DNA of 64,000 nucleotides, from positions 930,001 through 994,000 of the forward strand of contig NZ_JAMAYG010000001.1 in assembly GCF_023712425.1 (NCBI RefSeq), in the 5' to 3' direction. Source of the stretch: Rothia sp. P100. Its GTDB lineage: Bacteria > Actinomycetota > Actinomycetes > Actinomycetales > Micrococcaceae. This document shows, one piece after another, positions 42,125 to 51,259 of the stretch. How positions within the stretch are numbered: position 1 is the stretch's first letter; each line of letters starts with the position of its first letter. The position numbers were made by a program, and so were the translations under genes. Under the pieces are notes generated by a model. That model was not told the DNA's origin, searched no databases, and saw nothing but the letters and a program-made list of their open reading frames with translations.

Positions 42125-42909
42125 AGTTCGCTCACCCAACCCGCTAGCTCATGAGTGTCCAGCACGGACGCCGGGTGCGGCCCGGCCTCCAGAAGCCGGG
42201 CGCGGGTGTCTGCATCCAGCGGTCGTTGTGAACCAACCAGAATCAGGTTGCCTGCATGGTGAGCAGTCAGCATGGAGCTTTCGGTCAGGCACCACACGTG
42301 CTCAAAAATCTCTAGCAGGGTGCGTGCCTGGGCGGCGAAGAAGGTTAGCCCGGCATCGTCCCCCACGTTCACTGCCAGCATGCCTTCTTGAGCTAAGGCA
42401 TCACGCAGGTCAGTGTAAAAGCCGGGTGTAGTGAGGTGCTCGGGAGCGGACCATCCCGAGAAAATATCGAGCACCAACAGGTCTATGCCTTCTGGGGCAT
42501 TTAGGTAGCCCTTAAGGTAAGGCGCAGCTGCCGCCGCGTCTTCGATAAGGATCTGGCAGTCGGTGCCTACAGGAAGGGGCAGTTGGGAAATGACAAAGCT
42601 GGGTAGTTCCCGTTCAATATCCACGGCAATTTGGCGGCTCCCAGGGCGGGTCGCCTGCACATAGCGCACCAGAGTTAAGGCACCGGCGCCCAAGTGCGCT
42701 GCAGTCATAGGCTGGCCTGCCGGTGCTACCAAATCAGCTAGGTGGCCAATGCGGCGCAGGTACTCATAGAAAATGTGGTCGGGGTTGGCGAGATCCACAT
42801 GGGACTGTTCAGCGCCCCCTATTTCGAGGATGTACCCCGTCTTGCTGAAACCATCGCGAGCAACGGAAGCAGAAAGCCCCGAAAAGGAGAGCTGGATATT
42901 CTTGGTCAT
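42121..42909 (-). CDS. Spermidine-synthase-like methyltransferase-fold protein (paralogue 2)
   Basis: 262 residues with a Rossmann core: A-A-H-L-G-A-G-A-L-T-L-V (about 69-80), A-V-D-I-E (motif II) and L-L-V-L-D-I-F-S-G-W (about 143-152). A C-terminal half with G-M-L-A-V-N-V-G-D follows. It parallels the protein at 31343-32212 over the whole length, but lacks the basic N terminus. The D-x-F-S-G element replaces the usual D-x-x-D of true spermidine synthases, so polyamine activity is doubtful. The function is unknown. Confidence 0.78.
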   Translation of the reverse strand: MTKNIQLSFSGLSASVARDGFSKTGYILEIGGAEQSHVDLANPDHIFYEYLRRIGHLADLVAPAGQPMTAAHLGAGALTLVRYVQATRPGSRQIAVDIERELPSFVISQLPLPVGTDCQILIEDAAAAAPYLKGYLNAPEGIDLLVLDIFSGWSAPEHLTTPGFYTDLRDALAQEGMLAVNVGDDAGLTFFAAQARTLLEIFEHVWCLTESSMLTAHHAGNLILVGSQRPLDADTRARLLEAGPHPASVLDTHELAGWVSEL

Positions 42910-42996
42910 AGAATGACCCTACCGTTTTGGGCACTTCTAGTTCCATTTGCCGATAAATAGTAGATATCCAATGGAACGAACGGCGCCCACAACCCG

Positions 42997-43326
42997 CTAG
43001 TAGATGCCGAAGCTCTTGTAGCGCCCTTCTGGCTCACCCATCTCAGCCTGCACTTGCTCTACGTGGCCGGCGGTATCGCCCGACTTAAGGGCTGCAAGCA
43101 GACTCTCACAGTCCGCTCGGCGGCCCTGGGCGATGATCTCAACAGTTCCGTCATCAAGGTTTTTGGCGTAGCCAACCAACCCCAGAGGCTTTACCTTACT
43201 GGCAACCCACCAGCGGAAACCCACGCCCTGCACCCGACCGTGGACGGTGGCGGTCAACTGCGCTTCAGCAGGTTCAGCCGTTTGCTTCGGTGCCCTGCTA
43301 TCAGAGAGAAAATCAAAGAAACCCAT
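42997..43326 (-). CDS. acyP: Acylphosphatase
   Basis: 109 residues; it hydrolyses acyl phosphates such as acetyl phosphate or 1,3-bisphosphoglycerate. G-R-V-Q-G-V-G-F-R-W-W carries the phosphate-binding Arg38. G-Y-A-K-N-L-D-D-G-T-V-E carries the catalytic Asn56. The first 20 residues are an extra, probably flexible, extension. Confidence 0.92.
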   Translation of the reverse strand: MGFFDFLSDSRAPKQTAEPAEAQLTATVHGRVQGVGFRWWVASKVKPLGLVGYAKNLDDGTVEIIAQGRRADCESLLAALKSGDTAGHVEQVQAEMGEPEGRYKSFGIY

Positions 43327-43357
43327 AAGCCCACTCTAGTAATTTGCCCGCATATAT

Positions 43358-43386
43358 AAAAGGGCACCTGCTCTAAGCAGGTGCCC
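43358..43386 (-). terminator. Intrinsic terminator of the NAD(P)-binding gene
   Basis: On the minus strand GGGCACCTGCT pairs with AGCAGGTGCCC around a 3-base loop, followed by TTTT. It lies about 25 bases after the stop at 43411. Confidence 0.88.
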
Positions 43387-43410
43387 CGATTCACTAGAAA
43401 ACTTAAGTTT

Positions 43411-44085
43411 CTACTGTAAGACCAGACTCTGCGGCGCGGACGCCAGAGCCGCAGCAATATCAGTGGCCCCATCGGTGAAGGGAATTGCCTTCCCCACGGT
43501 GCTGTCATCATCAACCGTGACCGCGATAGCGCGAGCGACGGAGGCGCGGGAGGTTTGATGATCACCGGTAGCGACGCCTACGCTAATGGGGCCCTCGGGA
43601 TCCAGGGTGAGGGCACTGGGCCCTAGAATGGTGAAGTCTAGCCCCGAGTTACGCAGGTGCTCATCTGCCTCGGCTTTAGCCTGGGCGTAGGGGTAGAAGG
43701 AATGTTCCGGTTCAATGCCGTGATCAGCGCCCGCACCGTTATAAGAGACCATGATGTAGCGCTTAATTCCTGCCTGTTTGGCGGCCTCCATAGAACGCAC
43801 CGCGGCGTCGCGGTCAACGGCATAAGTACGCTCGGGGGTGCCACCGCCGGCACCGGCGCTCCATACCAGAACTTCAGTGCCTAGTCGGCGGTAGAGGTCT
43901 GCCTGCTCCTCGATAGAAAGACTCTGAATATCGGCGACCACGGGGGTTGCCCCGGTTGCCTCAATATCTGCCGACTGGTCTTCGCTACGGATCACCGCCT
44001 GAACGGTGTGCCCCTTACTCACCAGCATGGGCTCTGCTAGCAGGGCGACCTTACCGTGGCCGCCAATAATCGTTACTTTAGCCAT
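43411..44085 (-). CDS. NAD(P)H-binding protein, atypical SDR (NmrA/YwnB-like)
   Basis: 224 residues. The N-terminal V-T-I-I-G-G-H-G-K-V-A is the dinucleotide-binding loop. S-Y-N-G-A-G and Y-A-Q-A-K-A-E-A-D-E-H-L-R-N-S-G-L-D-F-T-I-L form the core of atypical SDR sugar-epimerase-like proteins. No catalytic Tyr-x-x-x-Lys of classical SDRs is clear, although Y-A-Q-A-K sits near that position. A good ribosome site (AAAGGAG) precedes the ATG. The substrate is unknown. Confidence 0.87.
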   Translation of the reverse strand: MAKVTIIGGHGKVALLAEPMLVSKGHTVQAVIRSEDQSADIEATGATPVVADIQSLSIEEQADLYRRLGTEVLVWSAGAGGGTPERTYAVDRDAAVRSMEAAKQAGIKRYIMVSYNGAGADHGIEPEHSFYPYAQAKAEADEHLRNSGLDFTILGPSALTLDPEGPISVGVATGDHQTSRASVARAIAVTVDDDSTVGKAIPFTDGATDIAAALASAPQSLVLQ

Positions 44086-44196
44086 GAGATGCTCCTTTGC
44101 TCACCCGCCCCGGTGGCGGGTTTAATCCTAGGCTACGCGGGGTGGCAGGAGCTTTCTAGGGCACTTGGCTTTTAGCTCAATAAGTCCTTGCGTGAC

Positions 44197-45012
44197 CTAG
44201 TAGCCCAGCTTCGCGTGCTCTACAACCGGTAGCGTCTTTTTGGCCTGGGCGACCTCACCTAAATCTAGCTCAGCAATCAGCACCTCGGGCGCCTCCCCCG
44301 CTTGAACCAGGGTTCGGCCGAAGGGGCTAACCACCCTGGAATACCCCACACCCAGCGGCTGGGTCATATCAACGCGCGGGTCACTCACCGCCGGAGAGGC
44401 TTGGTCAGCAGCAAGAATAAACATGTTGGAATCCAGGGCGCGGGCGCTCGTCAAAATCTGCCACTGCTCCACCTTGCCTTCGCCACCAGCCCAGGAAGCT
44501 GACACGATGGTCGCCTGCGCACCCGCACGTGAATAGTCTGCAAAAAGCTTGGGGAAACGCACGTCATAGCAGGTGGCAAGCCCAATTTTCACGCCGTCCA
44601 CGGTAATGAGTTTTAGCTCCTTACCCGCTTTGACCCCGTCTGATTCTTTCACGCCGAAAGCGTCGTAGAGATGCACCTTGGTGTAGACCGTCTCCACGCC
44701 ATTCTGGTCAAAGGCATAGAGGTTGTTATGCACCCGCAGGTTCCATTCATCTGACAGTTGCACGGGGGCAAAACCGCCGGCGACCACGGTCACGCGGTGC
44801 TCCCTCGCCAGGTTGCCCAGGGTCTGGCGGAAGCTGAGCTCATGCTGGGCTGCGTCATCGTAGAGGGAGCCGCCAAAACTGACCATGCTCGCCTCGGGAA
44901 AGACCACCAGGCGTGCCCCTTTGCTCACCGCAGCTTCGGTGTACTCACGGAGTAAGCGCAGGTTAGCGGAGATATCTTTGGTGGACTGAATCTGGCAGAG
45001 GGCAATCTTCAT
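44197..45012 (-). CDS. Carbon-nitrogen hydrolase (nitrilase superfamily)
   Basis: 271 residues with the catalytic triad in place: Glu40 in V-F-P-E-A, Lys112 in Y-T-K-V-H-L-Y-D, and Cys148 in A-T-C-Y-D-V-R-F-P. The last stretch is typical of omega-amidase/deaminated-glutathione-amidase-like members. It hydrolyses an amide bond in the cytoplasm; the substrate is not certain. Confidence 0.92.
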   Translation of the reverse strand: MKIALCQIQSTKDISANLRLLREYTEAAVSKGARLVVFPEASMVSFGGSLYDDAAQHELSFRQTLGNLAREHRVTVVAGGFAPVQLSDEWNLRVHNNLYAFDQNGVETVYTKVHLYDAFGVKESDGVKAGKELKLITVDGVKIGLATCYDVRFPKLFADYSRAGAQATIVSASWAGGEGKVEQWQILTSARALDSNMFILAADQASPAVSDPRVDMTQPLGVGYSRVVSPFGRTLVQAGEAPEVLIAELDLGEVAQAKKTLPVVEHAKLGY

Positions 45013-45083
45013 AGTTCCACTTTAGGCAAGAAAGAAGCGTATTCAAAGGGTCAATGCCTCGTACAGCGGGGCAGGGAACGGTT

Positions 45084-45803
45084 TTAGAGGTTAGCTGCCG
45101 TCCTAAACGCGGCCACCATAGCCTCCACTGAGGTGGAGGACTCCACCCCTGCCACTACCTGACCATCGACCACGAATTGAGGCGTGCCAGTCACTCCCGC
45201 TGTCTTACCTTCTTCATACTCACTTTGAATCAGGTCGAACTGGTCATCGCGGTTCAGGTCAGCACCAAATTGTTCCTGATCAAGCCCCAGTTCCTCTGCG
45301 TAACCGGTGAATGCCTCAACCAGACTCTCAGAAGTGGTGAGTTCTTTCCACTTACTCTGGTGCTTGTAAATATGGTCCGCCATTTTCTGGTGGGCCCCCT
45401 GTAGTTCTGCTGCCTGAACTGCTTGTGCAGCGGGAACGGCGTTATCGTGCATGGGCAACGGGAAGTGCTTGACGGTCACGTTCATGGTGCCTTCAAGCTC
45501 CCCCGCCACCTGCGCGTAAGTGGGATCGGCCTTGGCGCAGTAAGGGCACTCTAGGTCAGTAAAAAGAGTGACGGTGGGGGCACCTTCGGTAACTTTGTTG
45601 AGGTGATAGCCGTCCTGAGTGCGCACGCCGGTTTCGGTTTCGCTCAGAAATTCCTGATTGCTCGAGGACGCAGGGGCGCTAGAAACGGTGGTGCTAGGAG
45701 TTACTGGTGAGTTAGCGTTGTCAGCCGCTCCACCGCAGGCGTTGAGCGTTAGCAGCGCGATAACGGGCAGGGCAAGAGAACGGGCACGAGCGGACAGTTT
45801 CAC
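45084..45803 (-). CDS. DsbA-like thioredoxin-fold lipoprotein
   Basis: 239 residues. The signal sequence ends in a lipobox L-N-A-C-G-G (lipidated Cys23). A Ser/Thr/Pro-rich linker follows, then a DsbA-type domain with E-C-P-Y-C (Cys86 and Cys89) and G-V-T-G-T-P-Q-F-V (cis-Pro) near the C terminus. It should act outside the membrane as a thiol-disulphide oxidoreductase. The GTG at 45803 has AAGGAG at ideal spacing. Confidence 0.92.
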   Translation of the reverse strand: MKLSARARSLALPVIALLTLNACGGAADNANSPVTPSTTVSSAPASSSNQEFLSETETGVRTQDGYHLNKVTEGAPTVTLFTDLECPYCAKADPTYAQVAGELEGTMNVTVKHFPLPMHDNAVPAAQAVQAAELQGAHQKMADHIYKHQSKWKELTTSESLVEAFTGYAEELGLDQEQFGADLNRDDQFDLIQSEYEEGKTAGVTGTPQFVVDGQVVAGVESSTSVEAMVAAFRTAANL

Positions 45804-46050
45804 AGGCAGGCTCCTTGAAATGAGTAATACTTGACCACCACCTTACCCCCGCCGAGGATGGGCGGGAGATGACAGACTGTCAGCGTGCATCACTGCAGCA
45901 AGCACACATGAGATGTCACACAAACACACGGCGTATAGCCCTTAAAACTCACCTCAAGGAATAAACTCGAAGGTAAGGCAAAGCGCCCCCTTCGCGCCCG
46001 CACCGAGCCTGACGCGAGGGCCCAACCCGCCACAAGGAATATAGACACTG

Positions 46051-48162
46051 ATGACCAACGGCATATACATCTCAGCGATGACACAGGGCTCCGGCAAGTC
46101 CCTCATCGCACTTGGCCTCTTCGATTCTCTCGTCAAAGAAACCGACCGTGTGGGCTTCTTCCGCCCCGTTTTCGCCGGTGAAATCGAATCACACGACCCC
46201 CTGATTCGACTGCTACGCGCCAAATACGAGCTGACCGAGGACCAGGCCCGCGGCGGTGTCTCACTAGATCGCTGCCGCGAACTGCTGGCAGAAGGCAACC
46301 ACGAAGAAATGTCTTCTATTGCCGTATCGGTATATTCCCAAATGGCAGCCCACTGCGACGTGATTATCGTAGACGGCACCGATCTGCTCTCTCACAACGC
46401 AGCCACCGTTGAGTTTGACCTCAATGCCCAGTTCTCCCGAGACCTCGGTCTGCCCGTTATCGCCGTGGTTGGCGCTCAGGAAGCATCCGTCTCTGATGCC
46501 GTGAACGCCATCGACGTTGCCCGCACCGAACTGCACAACGCCAAAGTCGATGTGCTCGCCATGATGGTTAACCGTTGCCGCCCTGAGCTACGCGATGAAA
46601 TCGCAAAGAACGTCAAGCGCGGCCCCTCCAACCGACCCGTCTACGTTCTGCCCGAACTGCCCGAAATGGCGCTGCCCACCGTGGCAGAGGTTGTGCACAA
46701 CCTTGGTCTGAACGGCGAAGGTATGAGCGCTGACTTCCTGGACCGCGACATCCACGACATCAAAATTGCGGCTATGACCGTCTCTAACTTCCTCTCCCAG
46801 TTCACCGACGGCGACTTCGTCATCGTGCCCGGGGACCGCTCAGACATCATGGTGGCCACCCTGGCATCTGCCCTGGCGCCCAGCTTCCCCGCACCGTCTG
46901 GCATGCTACTGACCGGCGGCCTGACCAACGAACTAGGCAGCAACACCGCCATCGGCCAGCTGGTCGAAAAAGCACCCTTCCCCGTCTTCTCCACCCAGCT
47001 GGATACCTTCAAGGCAGGGCGCGCGGTCTCCCAGGTACGCGGTCAGCTAGCCCTCGCACAACCCCGTAAAATCGCAGCCGCCCTAGGCGAATGGTTCCGC
47101 AACGTGGACGAAAAGGAGCTCTTCGAGCGTCTAGAACTTGAACGCCCCGCCACCATGACCCCCCTGCGCTTCCTGCATAACCTCATCGAAAAGGCACGCA
47201 GCGACCGCCGCTCCATCGTCCTGCCCGAAGGCTACGACCCCCGCATCCTACGCGCCGCGTCCATCATCGTGCGCCGCGACTTCTGCGACCTCGTCATCAT
47301 CGGTAACCCCCAGCAAATCGCTGAAATCTGCCAGCGCGAATCCATTGACCTGCCCGTAGCGGACGGGAACAAGCGCGGCGTCACCATCATCGACATCGAT
47401 AACAACGAATACTTCGATGACTTTGCCGCCACCTACGCTGAACTGCGCGCCCACAAGGGAATGACTCTTGAAGGCGCCCGCAACCGCATGATGGACCCCT
47501 CCTACTTCGGCACCATGATGGTTCACAAGGGCATCGTGGACGGCATGGTCTCCGGCGCAGCAAACACCACCGCCAACACCATCCGCCCCTCCCTGGAATT
47601 CGTTAAGACCCGCCCCGGCGTCAAGGTCGTCTCCTCCGTTTTCCTCATGCTCATGGAAGACCGCGTGCTGGTCTTCGGTGACTGCGCAGTCAACCCCAAC
47701 CCCAACGCTGAGCAGCTAGCTGACATCGCTATCGCCTCCGCTGAAACTGCCCGCCAGTTCGGTGTAGACCCCAAGGTCGCCATGCTCTCCTACTCCACCG
47801 GCACCTCCGGCGCCGGCGCAGACGTCGAGGTAGTAGTCGAAGCGACCGAGAAGCTCCGCGAGTCCAACCCCGACTTCGCCTTCGAAGGCCCCATCCAGTT
47901 CGACGCGGCATCCAACATGTCCATCGCCTCATCCAAGCTGCCCGACTCTGAGGTCGCAGGTAAAGCAACCGTCTTCATCTTCCCCGACCTCAACACCGGC
48001 AACAACACCTACAAGGCTGTCCAGCAGACCTCCGGCGCAGTTGCAGTTGGCCCCGTCCTGCAGGGCCTGCGCAAGCCCGTGAACGACCTGTCCCGCGGCT
48101 GCACCGTTGATGACATCATCAACACCGTAGCTATCACCGCGATCCAGGCACAGACCCTGTAA
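46051..48162 (+). CDS. pta: Phosphate acetyltransferase
   Basis: 703 residues, the long form. A P-loop-like N-terminal half (T-Q-G-S-G-K-S, about 11-17) and a DRTGG-type middle domain precede the C-terminal PTA_PTB catalytic domain (about 375-703). The catalytic domain includes L-P-E-G-Y-D-P-R-I-L, S-G-A-A-N-T-T-A-N-T-I-R-P and F-I-F-P-D-L-N-T-G-N-N. It converts acetyl-CoA to acetyl phosphate, which ackA downstream turns into acetate and ATP. AAGGAA lies 12 bases before the ATG. Between pta and ackA lies repeat copy C, not an intrinsic terminator. Confidence 0.96.
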   Translation: MTNGIYISAMTQGSGKSLIALGLFDSLVKETDRVGFFRPVFAGEIESHDPLIRLLRAKYELTEDQARGGVSLDRCRELLAEGNHEEMSSIAVSVYSQMAAHCDVIIVDGTDLLSHNAATVEFDLNAQFSRDLGLPVIAVVGAQEASVSDAVNAIDVARTELHNAKVDVLAMMVNRCRPELRDEIAKNVKRGPSNRPVYVLPELPEMALPTVAEVVHNLGLNGEGMSADFLDRDIHDIKIAAMTVSNFLSQFTDGDFVIVPGDRSDIMVATLASALAPSFPAPSGMLLTGGLTNELGSNTAIGQLVEKAPFPVFSTQLDTFKAGRAVSQVRGQLALAQPRKIAAALGEWFRNVDEKELFERLELERPATMTPLRFLHNLIEKARSDRRSIVLPEGYDPRILRAASIIVRRDFCDLVIIGNPQQIAEICQRESIDLPVADGNKRGVTIIDIDNNEYFDDFAATYAELRAHKGMTLEGARNRMMDPSYFGTMMVHKGIVDGMVSGAANTTANTIRPSLEFVKTRPGVKVVSSVFLMLMEDRVLVFGDCAVNPNPNAEQLADIAIASAETARQFGVDPKVAMLSYSTGTSGAGADVEVVVEATEKLRESNPDFAFEGPIQFDAASNMSIASSKLPDSEVAGKATVFIFPDLNTGNNTYKAVQQTSGAVAVGPVLQGLRKPVNDLSRGCTVDDIINTVAITAIQAQTL

Positions 48163-48208
48163 TTCAGGCTCCGCAAGGATGCGGGCTGGCTGACCAGGTA
48201 CGGCGGCA

Positions 48209-48303
48209 TGCACGCGCCTTCGCCAGCTGACCCTCTCACGGGTTCGCTAGCGCTCACGCGTGATTCACGCCAGCCCCGAGCCATCTGGCTCCAGGCGCGT
48301 GCA
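48209..48303. repeat. Intergenic inverted-repeat element, copy C
   Basis: Arms TGCACGCGCCT (48209-48219) and AGGCGCGTGCA (48293-48303) are perfect complements, and an inner CGCCAG/CTGGCT pairing continues the stem. The core 48226-48275 holds GCTGACCCTCTCACG, GGTTCGCT, CGCTCAC and GATTCACGCCAGCC. Its reverse complement matches copy B almost base for base in these blocks. It lies between pta and ackA, in the opposite orientation to copies A and B. Confidence 0.75.
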
Positions 48304-48380
48304 TACCTGCCACCTAGCAAAAGTACGCCCGGTCGGCTGCCCCCATAAAGACTTTTCAACTATTAGAAGGAAAACACTTC

Positions 48381-49520
48381 ATGCTCGTTCTCGTTATCAA
48401 CTGCGGTTCATCCTCAGTCAAATACCAGGTGCGCGACACCGCAGCTACCGGCGAAGATGCCCAGGTCATTGCTAAGGGCCTAATCGAAAACATTGGTGGG
48501 GCTGAGATTCCCACTCACACCGAAGCTCTGCACATTATGGCTGAGGCACTGGTTGAGCCCCTGCACGGCAAGACCATCGACGCTATCGGCCACCGCGTGG
48601 TGCACGGCGGCGAGATTTTCTCTGAGCCCGTGATCATTACCGAGGACGTCATCACCAAGATTGATGAGCTCTCACCGCTGGCTCCCCTGCACAACCCCGC
48701 CCACGTGCTGGGTATCCGTGCAGCGCAGGAAACCTACCCCGGTGTTCCCATGGTCGCTGTCTTTGACACCGCTTTCCACGGCACCATGCCCGCACATGCT
48801 TACCGATACGCTGTTCCCGAGGATTTCTACGAGCAGTACGGTGTGCGCCGCTACGGTTTCCACGGCACCAGCCACGACTACGTGACCGGCATTGCCGCTG
48901 ACTTCCTGGGCGTAGAGCGCAGCGAGTTCAACGGCGTCATCGCCCACCTGGGTAACGGTGCTTCAATCACCGCTATCGAAAAAGGCGCCTGCATCGACAC
49001 CTCCATGGGCTACACCCCCCTGGCTGGTCTGATTATGGGCACCCGCTCCGGTGACATTGACCCCTCAGCACTGACCTCTGTGATGATTCAGAACCCCGAA
49101 ATCACCGCTGAGAAGATGGACACCATCCTTAACAAGCAGTCCGGTCTGCTAGCTATCGCCGGTAACAACGATATGCGCGAGGTTGTTGAGGCAATGGAGG
49201 GTGGCGACGAGCGCGCCAAACTGGCATTGGACATGACCTCCTACCGCCTGGCTAAGTACATCGGTGGCTACCATGTAGCTGTTGGCGGTATGCAGGCGCT
49301 GGTATTCACCGCAGGTATCGGTGAAAATTCCTCACAGTTCCGCGAGCTGGCTATCTCCCGCCTGGGTGCCCTGGGCATCAAGCTGGACGCCGAAGCCAAC
49401 AAGGTACGTGGCGATGAGCCCCGCATCATCTCCACCGAGGACTCAGCTATCCCCGTACTGGTCGTTCCCACCAACGAGGAAAAGGCTATCGCTGAGGCAA
49501 CCGAGGCGCTGACCAAGTAG
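48381..49520 (+). CDS. ackA: Acetate kinase
   Basis: 379 residues, normal length. The N-terminal phosphate motif V-I-N-C-G-S-S-S-V-K-Y, then G-H-R-V-V-H-G-G, the active-site Y-G-F-H-G-T-S-H and the C-terminal F-T-A-G-I-G-E-N-S are all present. It makes ATP and acetate from acetyl phosphate. It is 218 bases behind pta with a good ribosome site (AGAAGGAAA). A terminator follows. Confidence 0.97.
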   Translation: MLVLVINCGSSSVKYQVRDTAATGEDAQVIAKGLIENIGGAEIPTHTEALHIMAEALVEPLHGKTIDAIGHRVVHGGEIFSEPVIITEDVITKIDELSPLAPLHNPAHVLGIRAAQETYPGVPMVAVFDTAFHGTMPAHAYRYAVPEDFYEQYGVRRYGFHGTSHDYVTGIAADFLGVERSEFNGVIAHLGNGASITAIEKGACIDTSMGYTPLAGLIMGTRSGDIDPSALTSVMIQNPEITAEKMDTILNKQSGLLAIAGNNDMREVVEAMEGGDERAKLALDMTSYRLAKYIGGYHVAVGGMQALVFTAGIGENSSQFRELAISRLGALGIKLDAEANKVRGDEPRIISTEDSAIPVLVVPTNEEKAIAEATEALTK

Positions 49521-49540
49521 CCCGGCTTCAGTCCTTGAAG

Positions 49541-49576
49541 ACCGCTACGTACCCTAGGGGTGTGTAGCGGTTTTCT
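49541..49576 (+). terminator. Intrinsic terminator of ackA
   Basis: ACCGCTAC (49541-49548) pairs with GTAGCGGT (49564-49571), with TACC and GGGG-type pairs inside, and is followed by TTTCTT. It lies 20 bases after the ackA stop. Confidence 0.82.
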
Positions 49577-49833
49577 TATGCCCGAGGCGCGGAGGTTCCA
49601 CTGTGCTGCTCTCCCACCGCCAGCGTCAGCAGAAAAGCATGACTGACTCACGCGATAGGACTCCTTCGGAGAGCTTATGTTTCAGAGCAGCTCCTCCTGT
49701 ACGGTTGGGGAGTATAGAAAATCGCGAGCGCCCCGCCGTCCTTTCTTGTTCTGCCCGCCACCTAACTCGCGCCCCCTCCCCGCTTTCTTGCTAGTGTTAT
49801 ACAGGAAGTACAGGTCTAACCAGCGAGAGACGC
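49577..49833. other. Intergenic region between ackA terminator and M48 gene
   Basis: Apart from the ackA terminator the ackA-M48 gap (49521-49833) holds no gene or repeat that I can see. A promoter for the M48 gene is expected near 49790-49830. Confidence 0.5.
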
Positions 49834-51237
49834 ATGAGCGAAACACCCTACGGCATCGAACCGCCCCAGCAGCAGGCGGCTCAGCAACCCGGAACCCCAT
49901 TACCCGATGACCTCTCGCGCGGCTGGCTGCCCGAAGATACCCGCCAGCGCCCCATCTCACCGCTACCGCAGCCCAAGCTCTTTGGCTTCCAATCCCTGCT
50001 GCCCTTCAGATTCCTCAACGCCATCCGTCACCCCGCTGAAGTGCCGCTAGTGGCTATGGCCTATGCCCTGACCTTCATGGTCTACATCGGCGGCGCCATC
50101 TTTTTAACTGTGCAGTTCATGCGCTTCATTCTGGAACCAGACTTCTTCTGGACCCCCAGCAACCTGGTACTACAGCTCATCGTGATTGCCCTCTACCTGC
50201 CCATCATCGTCTTCTTTGTGCGCGCCATGAACTACGCGCAGATGCGCATCCAGGGTGTGCGTATGTCGCCCACCCAGTTCCCCGAGGGCTACCAAATGGT
50301 GGTCGAAGCAGCCCACGCCGCTGGTCTGCGCCGTGTGCCGGACGCCTACGTGGTGGCAGGTAACGGCGTCATCAACGCTTTTGCCTCCGGGCACGGGCAC
50401 CGCCGCTTCATCGTTATCTACTCAGACCTCTTTGAAATCGGTGGGGAGGCACGCAACCCCGAGGCTCTACGCTTCATCATTGGGCACGAAGTGGGCCATA
50501 TCGCCGCTGGCCACGTCAGCTATTTCCGCCTGATTTTCACTTCCTTCTTTACACAGATTCCCTTCCTAGGCACACTGCTTTCCCGCACCCAGGAATATAC
50601 CGCCGATAACTTTGGCTACCGTTTTTGCCCCGAAGGCGCCGAAACCACCACCTCCGTGCTTGCCGCCGGTAAGTACCTGATGAACGACGTGAACTTTCAT
50701 GAGCTCGCCAACCGCGCCGTCTACGAGAGGGGCTTCTTCACCTGGCTGGCTAACCTCAATACCACCCACCCGCCCATCACCTGGCGTGCCCACGCCCTGC
50801 GCGACCGTACCGAGCCCGGCCGCCTGGTCTGGCGTCCCAAGAACAACCCGGTTTACCCCCTCTCTGCCGTGCCCGCCGCCGAACCGGCAGCCGCCTGGCC
50901 AGATCCGTTGCAGGCCAGCGACTTCATGCTCACCTACCCCGAGCGTGAAGAAAACCAGCACTGGGGTTCAGTACAGACCGTCTACCGCGAGCCTGCCCAG
51001 TACCGCGACCGCGCCGTGGGCGACATGCTCTACGCCGGTTGGGTGCCCCCGCAATTCCGCGGCGATATGCCCGGCAGCTTGGGTGACCCGGTGCGCGGGG
51101 CTGCAACACCAGCCGGCACTGGATCGCAGGCAGACCCTGAAGCTTCCAGCTCGGACGCACCCCAGTGTCCTGCCCCAGAAACCCCGGACGAACCCGGCAA
51201 CTCAGAGGGCACAACTGGCCCTCAGAACCCCGCTTAA
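49834..51237 (+). CDS. M48 family metallopeptidase (HtpX-like)
   Basis: 467 residues. A polar Gln/Pro-rich N terminus precedes two membrane segments (about 69-93 and 107-127). The protease domain follows, with the zinc motif H-E-V-G-H (His218 first) and the downstream E-Y-T-A-D-N-F third-ligand region. A Pro/Ala/Glu-rich C-terminal tail of about 60 residues has no family match. It is a membrane-bound zinc protease for quality control. GAGAG is the ribosome site. Confidence 0.9.
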   Translation: MSETPYGIEPPQQQAAQQPGTPLPDDLSRGWLPEDTRQRPISPLPQPKLFGFQSLLPFRFLNAIRHPAEVPLVAMAYALTFMVYIGGAIFLTVQFMRFILEPDFFWTPSNLVLQLIVIALYLPIIVFFVRAMNYAQMRIQGVRMSPTQFPEGYQMVVEAAHAAGLRRVPDAYVVAGNGVINAFASGHGHRRFIVIYSDLFEIGGEARNPEALRFIIGHEVGHIAAGHVSYFRLIFTSFFTQIPFLGTLLSRTQEYTADNFGYRFCPEGAETTTSVLAAGKYLMNDVNFHELANRAVYERGFFTWLANLNTTHPPITWRAHALRDRTEPGRLVWRPKNNPVYPLSAVPAAEPAAAWPDPLQASDFMLTYPEREENQHWGSVQTVYREPAQYRDRAVGDMLYAGWVPPQFRGDMPGSLGDPVRGAATPAGTGSQADPEASSSDAPQCPAPETPDEPGNSEGTTGPQNPA

Positions 51238-51259
51238 ACCGGGGCTCGTGAAACCTAGA

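Noticed and set aside
48163-48380. A small gene between pta and ackA
   Set aside because: Frames are broken and the sequence is explained by an inverted-repeat element.
50699-51259. Long N-terminal extension of the bile-acid-symporter-like gene
   Set aside because: It is another frame of the M48 protease gene; the transporter's homology begins at 51260.
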